Positions 56,811 to 64,000 of a stretch of DNA of 64,000 nt are shown here, piece after piece. The stretch's first letter is position 1. Every line of letters starts with the position of its first letter. The notes beneath the pieces are model-generated. The model had not been told where the DNA came from. It was given only the letters and a program-made list of their open reading frames with translations, and ran no database searches. Source of the DNA: Thioalkalivibrio sp. ALMg11 (GTDB lineage Bacteria > Pseudomonadota > Gammaproteobacteria > Ectothiorhodospirales > Ectothiorhodospiraceae); the NCBI RefSeq assembly GCF_000377905.1, contig NZ_KB898871.1:345001-409000 (forward strand). Reading direction: 5' to 3'. Both the position numbers and the translations under genes were made by a program.

Positions 56811-57404
56811 ATGACTGAACGTACTGCATCTGTCCGCCGCGACACCCTGGAGACCCGGATCGCCGTCGAGCTGAACCTCGACGGCACCGGTCAGAGCCAT
56901 CTCGAGACCGGCATCCCGTTCCTCGACCACATGCTGGACCAGGTGGCCCGTCACGGACTGGTGGATCTCGACGTACGCGCCGAGGGTGATCTGCATATCG
57001 ATGCGCACCACACGGTGGAGGACGTCGGGATCACCCTGGGGCAGGCGCTGGCCAAGGCCCTGGGGGACAAGAAGGGCATCCGCCGCTATGGCCATGCCTA
57101 TGTCCCGCTGGACGAGGCCCTGTCGCGCGTGGTCATCGATTTTTCCGGTCGCCCGGGGCTGGAGATGCACGCCGATTTCCGCCGTTCGCACATCGGCGAA
57201 TTCGACGTCGACTTGTTTCACGAATTCTTTCAGGGCCTGGTCAACCACGGCTGGATGACCCTGCACATCGACTGCCTGCGCGGCGACAACGCGCACCATG
57301 TCGCCGAGACCATCTTCAAGGCCTTCGGGCGCGCCCTGCGCGTGGCGGCGGAGTTTGATCCGCGCTCTGCGGGGATCACGCCGTCCACCAAGGGCAGTCT
57401 GTAA
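56811..57404 (+). CDS. hisB: Imidazoleglycerol-phosphate dehydratase
   Basis: HisB removes water from imidazoleglycerol phosphate in histidine synthesis. The 197-residue monofunctional enzyme has the metal-binding HXXXH segments [30 protein letters not shown] and [10 protein letters not shown]. It lacks the phosphatase domain of enteric HisB. The ATG at 56811 is preceded by a GGAA ribosome-binding site; a GTG 24 codons upstream would give an unlikely Cys/Pro-rich extension. It is the first gene of the his block. Confidence 0.97.
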   Translation: MTERTASVRRDTLETRIAVELNLDGTGQSHLETGIPFLDHMLDQVARHGLVDLDVRAEGDLHIDAHHTVEDVGITLGQALAKALGDKKGIRRYGHAYVPLDEALSRVVIDFSGRPGLEMHADFRRSHIGEFDVDLFHEFFQGLVNHGWMTLHIDCLRGDNAHHVAETIFKAFGRALRVAAEFDPRSAGITPSTKGSL

Positions 57405-57428
57405 CGGACCAACGGACGAGACCCGGCC

Positions 57429-58085
57429 ATGGAAACTGTTGCCGTCATCGATTACGGCATGGGGAATCTGCACTCGGTGGTGCGTGCGCTGGAGCACGAG
57501 GCCGCGGGCGACCAGCGTGTACTGCTGACCGACGACCCCGAGACCCTGCGCGAGGCCGACCGGTTGGTATTTCCCGGCCAGGGCGCGGCGGGTGACGCCA
57601 TGCAGGCGCTGTCCGGCCGCGGGCTCGACCGGCTGCTGCCGGAGCTCGCGGCCGACCGGCCCTTTCTTGGCCTGTGCCTGGGCCAGCAGATTTTGATGGA
57701 CGCCAGCGAGGAGAGCGGCGGGGTCGACCTGCTGGGCATCCTGCCGGGCCGGGTCGCACGCTTTCCCGAGATGCAGGGCGCGGACGGTCGGCGCCTGAAG
57801 ATCCCGCACATGGGCTGGAACCGTGTGCTGCCGGCGCAGGAGCATCCGCTGTGGCATGGCCTGCCGGAGACCCCGTGGTTCTACTTTGTCCACAGTTATC
57901 GGGTGCAGCCCGAGCGCGAGGCCGATGTGGCCGGGCGCACCGATTATGGCGAGACCTTTGCCTCGGCACTGGCGCGGGGCTCGTTGTTCACCATGCAGTG
58001 CCATCCGGAGAAGAGCGCCGCCTGCGGGCTGCGCCTGCTGCATAACTTTCTGCGCTGGGACGGTGACGGTCCCGGGGCGTCGTGA
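57429..58085 (+). CDS. hisH: Imidazole glycerol phosphate synthase subunit HisH (glutaminase)
   Basis: HisH releases ammonia from glutamine for HisF. The 218-residue protein has the class-I amidotransferase nucleophile Cys83 in [12 protein letters not shown] and the His/Glu pair in QCHPEKSA. It begins [16 protein letters not shown]. It is followed by hisA after 10 bases. Confidence 0.97.
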   Translation: METVAVIDYGMGNLHSVVRALEHEAAGDQRVLLTDDPETLREADRLVFPGQGAAGDAMQALSGRGLDRLLPELAADRPFLGLCLGQQILMDASEESGGVDLLGILPGRVARFPEMQGADGRRLKIPHMGWNRVLPAQEHPLWHGLPETPWFYFVHSYRVQPEREADVAGRTDYGETFASALARGSLFTMQCHPEKSAACGLRLLHNFLRWDGDGPGAS

Positions 58086-58095
58086 GGAGCCGAAG

Positions 58096-58824
58096 ATGCT
58101 GGTCATTCCCGCAATCGATCTGAAGGAAGGCAAGTGCGTTCGCCTGCGTCAGGGGAACATGGACGATTCCACCGTGTTCGGCGAGGACCCGGTGGAGATG
58201 GCGAAGCGCTGGGTGGACGCCGGGGCCGAACGCCTGCATATCGTCGATCTCGACGGTGCCTTTGCCGGTCAGCCGCGCAATGCCAAGGCGGTTCACGCGA
58301 TCGCCAAGGCCTTCCCCGACCTGCCGATCCAGATCGGCGGCGGCGTGCGCGACGAGGACACGGTGCAGGCCTATCTGGATGCCGGGGTCGAATACGTGAT
58401 CATCGGCACCCGCGCGGTCAGCGCGCCGCACTTCGTGAATGACCTGTGTCTGGAATTCCCCGGCCGTATCATCGTCGGGCTGGATGCCAAGGACGGCAAG
58501 CTGGCGGTGGATGGCTGGTCCAAGCTGTCGCATCACGACGTGGTCGACCTGGCCCAGCACTTCGAGGCCGACGGCGTGGTGGCCTTCGTCTACACCGACA
58601 TCGCCCGCGACGGGATGATGAAGGGCCCCAACGTGGAGGCCACGGCGCGCCTGGCGAGCAACGTGCGCGTGCCGGTGATCGCCTCCGGCGGCATCAGCTC
58701 GCTGGACGACTTGCGCAACCTCGCCGCGCGCGAGGACGAGGGCATTACCGGCGCCATCGTCGGGCGGGCCTTGTACGAGGGCGCCTTTACCCTGGAGGAG
58801 GCCCGCAAGGCCCTCGCGAACTGA
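58096..58824 (+). CDS. hisA: ProFAR isomerase
   Basis: HisA isomerises ProFAR in histidine synthesis and is a beta-alpha barrel of 242 residues. Characteristic stretches are [20 protein letters not shown] (Asp8 in the first strand), [33 protein letters not shown] and [15 protein letters not shown]. It ends one base before hisF. Confidence 0.98.
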   Translation: MLVIPAIDLKEGKCVRLRQGNMDDSTVFGEDPVEMAKRWVDAGAERLHIVDLDGAFAGQPRNAKAVHAIAKAFPDLPIQIGGGVRDEDTVQAYLDAGVEYVIIGTRAVSAPHFVNDLCLEFPGRIIVGLDAKDGKLAVDGWSKLSHHDVVDLAQHFEADGVVAFVYTDIARDGMMKGPNVEATARLASNVRVPVIASGGISSLDDLRNLAAREDEGITGAIVGRALYEGAFTLEEARKALAN

Positions 58825-58825
58825 G

Positions 58826-59620
58826 ATGCTCGCCAAGCGCATCATCCCCTGTCTGGATGTCGATGCCGGCCGCGTGGTCAAGGGCGTCAACTTCGTCGGT
58901 ATCCGCGATGCCGGGGACCCGGTGGAGATCGCCCGGCGCTACAACACCCAGGGGGCGGACGAGATCACCTTCCTCGACATCACCGCCTCCAGTGACGATC
59001 GCGAGACCATCGTGCACGTGGTCGAGGCGGTCGCGCGCGAGGTCTTCATCCCGCTGACCGTGGGTGGTGGCGTGCGCGCGGTCGAAGACATCCGCCGCCT
59101 GCTGAACGCCGGGGCCGACAAGGTCTCCATCAACACCGCCGCGGTGCATCGGCCCGAGCTGGTGCGCGAGGCCGCCGACTGGGTCGGCAGCCAGTGCATT
59201 GTGGTCGCGATCGACGCCAAGCAGGTCAGCAGCGGGAATGAACCGCCGCGCTGGGAAGTCTTTACCCACGGTGGGCGCCGCGAGACCGGGCTGGACGTGG
59301 TTGAATGGGCCCAGCGCATGGAGTCTCTGGGTGCCGGCGAGATCCTGCTGACCAGCATGGACCGCGACGGCACCCGCATCGGCTTCGACCTGCCCCTGAC
59401 CCGCGCGGTCAGCGACGCGGTCGGCGTGCCGGTCATCGCCTCCGGCGGGGTCGGCGAACTGCAGCATCTGGTGGAGGGGGTGACCGAGGGTCATGCCGAT
59501 GCGGTGCTGGCCGCCAGTATCTTCCATTTCGGTCAGCACACGGTGGGCGAGGCCAAGGACGCGATGGCGGCGGCCGGTGTCCCTGTGCGGCCGAACGACG
59601 CCGGGGTGGCTGCGCAATGA
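58826..59620 (+). CDS. hisF: Imidazole glycerol phosphate synthase subunit HisF (cyclase)
   Basis: HisF joins ammonia from HisH to PRFAR to give imidazoleglycerol phosphate and AICAR. The 264-residue barrel has catalytic Asp11 in [16 protein letters not shown] and the second aspartate in [15 protein letters not shown]. It overlaps hisE by 4 bases (ATGA). Confidence 0.98.
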   Translation: MLAKRIIPCLDVDAGRVVKGVNFVGIRDAGDPVEIARRYNTQGADEITFLDITASSDDRETIVHVVEAVAREVFIPLTVGGGVRAVEDIRRLLNAGADKVSINTAAVHRPELVREAADWVGSQCIVVAIDAKQVSSGNEPPRWEVFTHGGRRETGLDVVEWAQRMESLGAGEILLTSMDRDGTRIGFDLPLTRAVSDAVGVPVIASGGVGELQHLVEGVTEGHADAVLAASIFHFGQHTVGEAKDAMAAAGVPVRPNDAGVAAQ

Positions 59621-59985
59621 CCGATTCGACGCCCGCTCGCCCCGGTGGTGCCGAGGTGCTTTCCGCGCTGGCCGAGGTGATCGAGCAGCGCCGCCAGGCC
59701 GACCCGGAGCAGTCCTATGTAGCGAAGCTCCACGCCCGCGGCCTGGACGAGATGCTCAAGAAGCTGGGCGAGGAATCGGCGGAGACGCTGATTGCCGCCA
59801 AGAACGACGACACGGACGCCTTGGTGTCGGAAATGGCCGACCTGTGGTTTCATGCCCTGGTGGTGCTCGTGGCCCGTGGGCGGCACCCGGACGATGTCCT
59901 CGACGAACTGGCGCGGCGCTTCGGCCTGTCGGGCGTCGCCGAGAAGGCCTCACGAGAAACGAGTGGACGCCGCTCGGATCATTAG
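59617..59985 (+). CDS. hisE: Phosphoribosyl-ATP pyrophosphatase
   Basis: HisE hydrolyses phosphoribosyl-ATP in the second step of histidine synthesis. The 122-residue all-helical MazG-like protein has [12 protein letters not shown] and a [10 protein letters not shown] segment. It is a stand-alone HisE, and the usual neighbouring hisI (phosphoribosyl-AMP cyclohydrolase) is not between hisF and hisE. tatA starts 72 bases downstream. Confidence 0.95.
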   Translation: MTDSTPARPGGAEVLSALAEVIEQRRQADPEQSYVAKLHARGLDEMLKKLGEESAETLIAAKNDDTDALVSEMADLWFHALVVLVARGRHPDDVLDELARRFGLSGVAEKASRETSGRRSDH

Positions 59986-60057
59986 CGGCGTATTGTTGAT
60001 TATGGGCCTGGCGCCGTTCAGGCTGGCCCCAAAGTTGTTTGACTGGAGACAGAGTTC

Positions 60058-60348
60058 ATGGGTATTGGTGGTATCAGCATTTGGCAGCTCCTCATCGTCC
60101 TGCTCATCGTCGTGCTGCTGTTCGGCACGAAGAAGCTGCGCAACATGGGTGGGGATATCGGCTCGGCCATGAAAAATTTCCGCCAGGCGGTCAAGGATCC
60201 CGACGCCGAGAAGAAGGAAGGCGAGGAAGACGACGAGCAGCGCGAGGTCGAGAACCAGACGGACAGCGAAGGCCGGGTGGTCGACGCCGAGGTGAAGAAG
60301 AGCAGCGAAAAGGATTCCGACGCCTCGCAATCGGACAAGAAGTCCTGA
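60058..60348 (+). CDS. tatA: Twin-arginine translocase subunit TatA
   Basis: TatA forms the size-variable pore of the Tat system. The 96-residue protein has an N-terminal transmembrane helix ([18 protein letters not shown]), the conserved hinge-FG and amphipathic helix [20 protein letters not shown], and a very acidic and Lys-rich C-terminal tail. The short MGIGGISI start is typical. Confidence 0.96.
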   Translation: MGIGGISIWQLLIVLLIVVLLFGTKKLRNMGGDIGSAMKNFRQAVKDPDAEKKEGEEDDEQREVENQTDSEGRVVDAEVKKSSEKDSDASQSDKKS

Positions 60349-60392
60349 GCCTCGCGCCCTGCGCGGCGGCCAGGCCCGAGCGGCGGTAGCCC

Positions 60393-61094
60393 ATGTTCGA
60401 CATTGGTTTCTGGGAAATCATCATCATCGTGCTGGTGGCGCTTCTGGTCGTGGGGCCGGAGCGTCTGCCCGGGCTTGCGCGCGAGATCGGGCGCTGGGTG
60501 GGCAAGACGCGGCGCTTCGTCCATAGCGTGCGCTCCGATTTCGAGCAGGAGCTGCAGACTGACGAACTGCGCAACATGTTGAAGAGCCAGGATCGCGAGA
60601 TCCGTCAGCTCAAGGACATGATGGACGAGACCGAGACCAGTCTGCGCGAGGACATCGAGGATACCGAGCGGGACCTGCGCGAAGATATCGAGGGCAAGCC
60701 GAAGACCCGCAAGGATCTCTCCGACAAGGAGCAAAAGGCCCTGGCGGAGAACAAGGCCAAGCCCGCCGTACGCGACAAGCCGTCCATGCGGAGCCCGGAT
60801 GCCGAGGTTCGCGACTCGGGCGAGGATGCGCCGGAGGCGGCCGACGACGCGGATGCGTCCGAGGTTCGGCGTGTGCCCACCCAGGGCGATCTGGATGGCA
60901 ACTTGATGACCGACGACCCGGCGCTGGCCGCCGAGCAAAAGGCGCGCGCCGCCGAAGGCCCGCGTCCGGAGCGGAAGAAACCGGCGGTGCGCGAACGGCG
61001 CACCCCGGACCCCGCCGAGTCGCGAGGGGGCGAGGCCTCTGATCCCGAAGCGGATACCACCCACGACGACCCGACCCCTGACAAGCACTCATGA
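60393..61094 (+). CDS. tatB: Twin-arginine translocase subunit TatB
   Basis: TatB helps TatC recognise twin-arginine signals. The 233-residue protein begins [20 protein letters not shown] with the conserved [15 protein letters not shown] amphipathic region, then a coiled, charged segment (about 45-100) and an acidic/basic low-complexity tail rich in Asp, Glu, Ala and Arg. It is longer than typical TatB (about 170). Its end overlaps tatC by 4 bases. Confidence 0.95.
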   Translation: MFDIGFWEIIIIVLVALLVVGPERLPGLAREIGRWVGKTRRFVHSVRSDFEQELQTDELRNMLKSQDREIRQLKDMMDETETSLREDIEDTERDLREDIEGKPKTRKDLSDKEQKALAENKAKPAVRDKPSMRSPDAEVRDSGEDAPEAADDADASEVRRVPTQGDLDGNLMTDDPALAAEQKARAAEGPRPERKKPAVRERRTPDPAESRGGEASDPEADTTHDDPTPDKHS

Positions 61095-62281
61095 GCAAGA
61101 CCAAACCGGGGGTCGAGCCGAGTCCGGAAGCGACCGAGACCCTGCTCACGCACCTGATCGAGCTGCGCGACCGCATCCTCAGGATGTTCATCGCCATCCT
61201 GGTGATGTTCCTGATCCTGTTCCCGTTCGCCAACCCGATCTACACTTGGCTGGCCGGCCCGCTGATGCAGCACCTGCCGGAAGGCACCAGCATGATCGCG
61301 ATCGACGTGGCCGCGCCGTTCCTGATCCCGTTCAAGCTGACCCTGCTGCTGGCGGTGGTGCTCAGCATCCCCTACCTGCTGTATCAGATCTGGTCCTTCG
61401 TGGCGCCGGGGCTCTATTCCCATGAAAAGAGCATGGCGCTGCCGCTGGTGGCTTCGTCGACCGCGCTGTTCTATCTGGGCATGGCGTTCGCCTACTTCGT
61501 GGTCTTCCCGCTGATCTTCGCGTTCTTCACGGCCACGGCGCCCGAGGGCGTGGCCGTGATGACCGATATCTCGCGTTATCTATCGTTCGTGATCATGCTG
61601 TTTATCGCCTTCGGCATCGCCTTCGAGGTGCCGGTGGCAACGATTCTGCTGGTCTCCATGGGCGCCACGACCCCGGCCAAGCTCTCGCAGAAGCGCCCCT
61701 ACGTGATCGTCGGGGTGTTCCTGGTCGGCATGGTGCTGACCCCGCCAGACATCATCTCGCAGACGCTGCTGGCCCTGCCGATGTGGCTGTTGTTCGAGAT
61801 CGGCCTGATCCTGTCGCGCATCATGGAGCGCAAGAAGGCCCAACGCCGCGCGACTGCGGGTGGTGACGATGCGGCCGACGCCGATGACGGTCCGGACGAC
61901 GATGGACCGGGTGGCGGCGGTGGTACGCCGCGCGGTGGCCCTGGCGGTTCGGGCAAGACGTCCGGCACCACGCGGGCCACTTCGTCCACGGCGGCCGCCT
62001 CCACCAGTGGGGGCGCCAGCGCCGCCGCGCGCACCGGATACACGCCGCTGACCGACGACGAGATGGACGCCGAGCTCGACCGCATCGAGGACGAGCAGGC
62101 CGATCTGCGCCGCCAGCGCGAGGCGCGTCAGTCCGGGAGCGTGCCCGCCACCGACGCCCCCGCCGATCCGGCGGCCGAGGGCCAGGGTGGCGAGGACCAA
62201 GCTGACGGCGGCCAGCCCGAAGAAGGTTTGCGCGACGCGGACGCATCGCAGGAGGATGGCAATACGGGGCGCGATCGCTGA
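61091..62281 (+). CDS. tatC: Twin-arginine translocase subunit TatC with long C-terminal tail
   Basis: TatC is the signal-peptide receptor of the Tat system. The six-helix core occupies residues 1-250, with [15 protein letters not shown] at the N-terminus, [11 protein letters not shown], the conserved Phe and Pro residues of [13 protein letters not shown] and [17 protein letters not shown]. Typical TatC ends near residue 255. Here about 145 residues follow: a Gly/Asp-rich segment, a Ser/Thr/Ala-rich segment, a short acidic helical stretch ([15 protein letters not shown]) and a final acidic tail. The frame is open and continuous to 62281, with no sign of a frameshift. Confidence 0.96.
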   Translation: MSKTKPGVEPSPEATETLLTHLIELRDRILRMFIAILVMFLILFPFANPIYTWLAGPLMQHLPEGTSMIAIDVAAPFLIPFKLTLLLAVVLSIPYLLYQIWSFVAPGLYSHEKSMALPLVASSTALFYLGMAFAYFVVFPLIFAFFTATAPEGVAVMTDISRYLSFVIMLFIAFGIAFEVPVATILLVSMGATTPAKLSQKRPYVIVGVFLVGMVLTPPDIISQTLLALPMWLLFEIGLILSRIMERKKAQRRATAGGDDAADADDGPDDDGPGGGGGTPRGGPGGSGKTSGTTRATSSTAAASTSGGASAAARTGYTPLTDDEMDAELDRIEDEQADLRRQREARQSGSVPATDAPADPAAEGQGGEDQADGGQPEEGLRDADASQEDGNTGRDR

Positions 62282-62383
62282 GTCACTCGCAGACGGCCGT
62301 ATTTGTGCAGGCCTGCGCCCCGCCAAGCATCGGAAGTTGCTAAAATACCCGGGTAACCCATTGACCCAGGTAATGATCCCGCG

Positions 62384-63934
62384 ATGGCACACCCGCGTCC
62401 CACCCCCCGCCGCCCTGTCCTGCTGATCATCATGGACGGGGTGGGCGTGAACCCGTCCAAGCTGAACAATGCCTACGCCGAGGCCGACACCCCGCGTCTC
62501 GACGAGTACCTCTCCACGCATACCCACACGACGCTGGACGCCTGTGGTCGTGCCGTCGGGCTGCCGGATGGGCAGATGGGCAACTCCGAGGTCGGGCATC
62601 TGACCCTGGGTGCGGGCACCGTGATCAATCAGGACCTGGTGCGCATCGACGACTCCATCACCGATGGCAGTTTCTACGAGAACGACGCCCTGGTCAGCGC
62701 CGCGCGCGCCGCGGCCGCGAAGGACCAGCCGCTGCACCTGATCGGCCTGGTGTCCGATGGGGGTGTGCACTCGCATATCCGCCACCTGCGCGCCCTGGTG
62801 GAGATCTGCCAGCGCGAGGGTGCGCGCCCGATGGTGCACATGATCACCGACGGCCGCGATACCGCGCCGCGCTCCGCGCTCCACTACCTGGATCCGCTGG
62901 AGGAAGAGCTGGCGAACGCCGGCGGCGCCATCGCCACCGTGTGCGGGCGCTACTATGCGATGGACCGCGACAAGCGCTGGAAGCGCACGGAAAAGGCCTT
63001 CCGCGCGATGGCCTACGCCGAGGGCGAGGCCGCCGGCTCCGCCCGCGAGGCGATCGAGGCGGCCTATGCCGCGGGCGAGGATGACGAATTTATCAACCCG
63101 CGCATCATCAACGGCGGCGAGCCGCTGGGACAGGATGCGGTCTGCGTGCTGTTTAACTTCCGTAACGACCGCCCGCGTCAGCTGACCGCGGCCCTGGGCA
63201 TGGACGACTTCGACGGCTTCGACCGCGGGGACTTCCACTCGGTCTCCGAGACCTGCCTGACCGAGTACGACCCGCGCTTCCTGTCACCGATCGCGTTCCC
63301 GCCGGAGCGCCCGTCGACGACCCTGGGCAGCACCATCGCCTCCGCCGGCATCCCGCAGTTCCACTGCGCGGAGACCGAGAAGTACGCCCACGTGACCTTC
63401 TTCTTCAACGGTGGCAAGGAAGAGCCCTACGCCGGCGAGCAGCGCGTGATGGTCCCCTCGCCGTCGGTGGACACCTACGACGAGCAGCCGGAGATGAGCG
63501 CAGTCGAGGTCGCCGACCAGACCATCCAGGCGATGGAAAGCGGCCGCTACGGCTTCATTCTGGTCAACTTCGCCAATGGCGACATGGTCGGCCATACGGC
63601 CAAGCGCGAGGCCCTGATCGAGGCCGTCCAGGTCCTGGACCGCGAGGTCGGGCGCGTGCTGGACGCGTCGAAGAAGCTCGACTATTCGGCCATCGTCACC
63701 GCCGACCACGGCAACTGCGATGAGTACGTGGACCCGGTGACCGGCGCCCCCCACACCCAGCACACCATCTATCCCGTGATGTGCATGATCACCGACTCGC
63801 AGCGCTGGCGTCTGCGCACCGGCGGCGGCCTGGCCGACGTGGCCCCAACCGTGCTGGAGCTGATGGGCGTGCCCAAGCCCTCCGCAATGGGTGGGCAAAG
63901 CCTGCTGTTCGAGGAAGTACCCGCCTCGGCCTGA
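62384..63934 (+). CDS. gpmI: 2,3-bisphosphoglycerate-independent phosphoglycerate mutase
   Basis: GpmI interconverts 3- and 2-phosphoglycerate using two Mn2+ ions. The 516-residue protein of the alkaline-phosphatase superfamily has IIMDGVGVN with metal Asp18, the phosphoserine Ser68 in GQMGNSEVGHL, ITDGRDTAP, the second metal site FANGDMVGHT and TADHGNCDEY. A TAAAAT sequence near 62340 may be its -10. A separate transcription unit from tat seems likely. Confidence 0.98.
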   Translation: MAHPRPTPRRPVLLIIMDGVGVNPSKLNNAYAEADTPRLDEYLSTHTHTTLDACGRAVGLPDGQMGNSEVGHLTLGAGTVINQDLVRIDDSITDGSFYENDALVSAARAAAAKDQPLHLIGLVSDGGVHSHIRHLRALVEICQREGARPMVHMITDGRDTAPRSALHYLDPLEEELANAGGAIATVCGRYYAMDRDKRWKRTEKAFRAMAYAEGEAAGSAREAIEAAYAAGEDDEFINPRIINGGEPLGQDAVCVLFNFRNDRPRQLTAALGMDDFDGFDRGDFHSVSETCLTEYDPRFLSPIAFPPERPSTTLGSTIASAGIPQFHCAETEKYAHVTFFFNGGKEEPYAGEQRVMVPSPSVDTYDEQPEMSAVEVADQTIQAMESGRYGFILVNFANGDMVGHTAKREALIEAVQVLDREVGRVLDASKKLDYSAIVTADHGNCDEYVDPVTGAPHTQHTIYPVMCMITDSQRWRLRTGGGLADVAPTVLELMGVPKPSAMGGQSLLFEEVPASA

Positions 63935-63947
63935 GCGCGAGATCGCC

Positions 63948-64000
63948 ATGCATACGCACTACAGTGACATACCGGCCTACGACACCAAGGACGGCTCCGA
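63948..64000 (+). CDS. Start of a probable cupin-domain protein (cut by window end)
   Basis: Only 17 codons are visible (MHTHYSDIPAYDTKDGS). The Y-x-D/E-I-x-x-Y-x-T-K/R-DGS beginning resembles small cupin-domain proteins that start this way, but the call rests on a short stretch. It lies 13 bases after gpmI. Confidence 0.45.
   Translation, partial: MHTHYSDIPAYDTKDGS

Noticed and set aside
57213-57226. TTGTTTCACGAATT inside hisB as a second parS
   Set aside because: Only the left half of the palindrome matches; the right half diverges, so ParB binding is unlikely.

Overview
The window looks like core chromosome of a GC-rich (roughly 65%) gammaproteobacterium. The best inference is a sulfur-oxidising member of the Chromatiales/Ectothiorhodospiraceae, Thioalkalivibrio-like. 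Three things point that way: the argH-algZ-algR-hemC-hemD block and the gyrB-recF-dnaN-dnaA / rpmH-rnpA-yidD-yidC-mnmE-mnmG-rsmG-parAB-atp-glmUS block are classic gammaproteobacterial arrangements; a soxYZ pair encodes the periplasmic sulfur carrier; and several proteins carry acidic tails. The genus is an inference, because no rRNA gene is present.

Layout. 1-3.3 kb: start of thiC (minus) under a TPP riboswitch, then a DUF47 protein with a Pit phosphate permease (plus). 3.3-5.5 kb: selO and a divergent small bitopic membrane protein. 5.5-10.7 kb: argH (minus), then algZ-algR-hemC-hemD (plus). 10.7-11.0 kb: a MITE-like repeat. 11.0-18.7 kb: mostly minus-strand genes (ferredoxin/flavin reductase, hydrolase lipoprotein, ubiD, xthA, prlC, a LemA-like gene) plus one plus-strand lipoprotein. 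18.7-25.1 kb: gyrB, recF, dnaN and dnaA (minus). A candidate oriC lies between dnaN and dnaA, and a near-perfect parS site lies in the 3' end of recF. 25.2-33.6 kb: rpmH through parB (plus). 33.6-40.6 kb: the complete ATP synthase operon atpIBEFHAGDC, with a strong sigma70-type promoter and an intrinsic terminator. 40.7-44.3 kb: glmU, glmS and a small unknown monocistronic gene. 44.4-44.6 kb: a second MITE-like element. 44.65-48.4 kb: dtd and pip (minus), a small hypothetical gene (minus), and a TtcA-like thiolase with a lauroyl acyltransferase (plus). 48.4-55.0 kb: hslU, hslV, xerC, DUF484, dapF, a methyltransferase, lysA and an LptM-like lipoprotein (all minus). 55.4-56.2 kb: soxYZ. 56.3-62.3 kb: an unknown protein, hisB-hisH-hisA-hisF-hisE and tatA-tatB-tatC, where TatC has an unusual tail of about 145 residues. 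62.4-64 kb: gpmI and the start of a probable cupin gene.

How the genes work together. DnaA, DnaN, RecF, GyrB, ParA, ParB, parS and oriC form the replication and segregation centre. Long strings of genes point away from it on both sides, as expected for bidirectional replication. RpmH, RnpA, YidD, YidC, MnmE, MnmG and RsmG serve translation, tRNA modification and membrane insertion; YidC probably also helps insert the ATP synthase subunits encoded nearby. GlmS and GlmU make UDP-GlcNAc. LysA, DapF and their neighbours make lysine/diaminopimelate. The tat operon could export the Tat-signal-bearing SoxY encoded about 5 kb upstream.

I found no CRISPR array, prophage, defence island, tRNA or rRNA. 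This is an ordinary housekeeping region. The points most worth a second look are the parS site inside recF, the TatC tail, the inverted-repeat elements, the unlinked soxYZ pair and a handful of uncharacterised small proteins.
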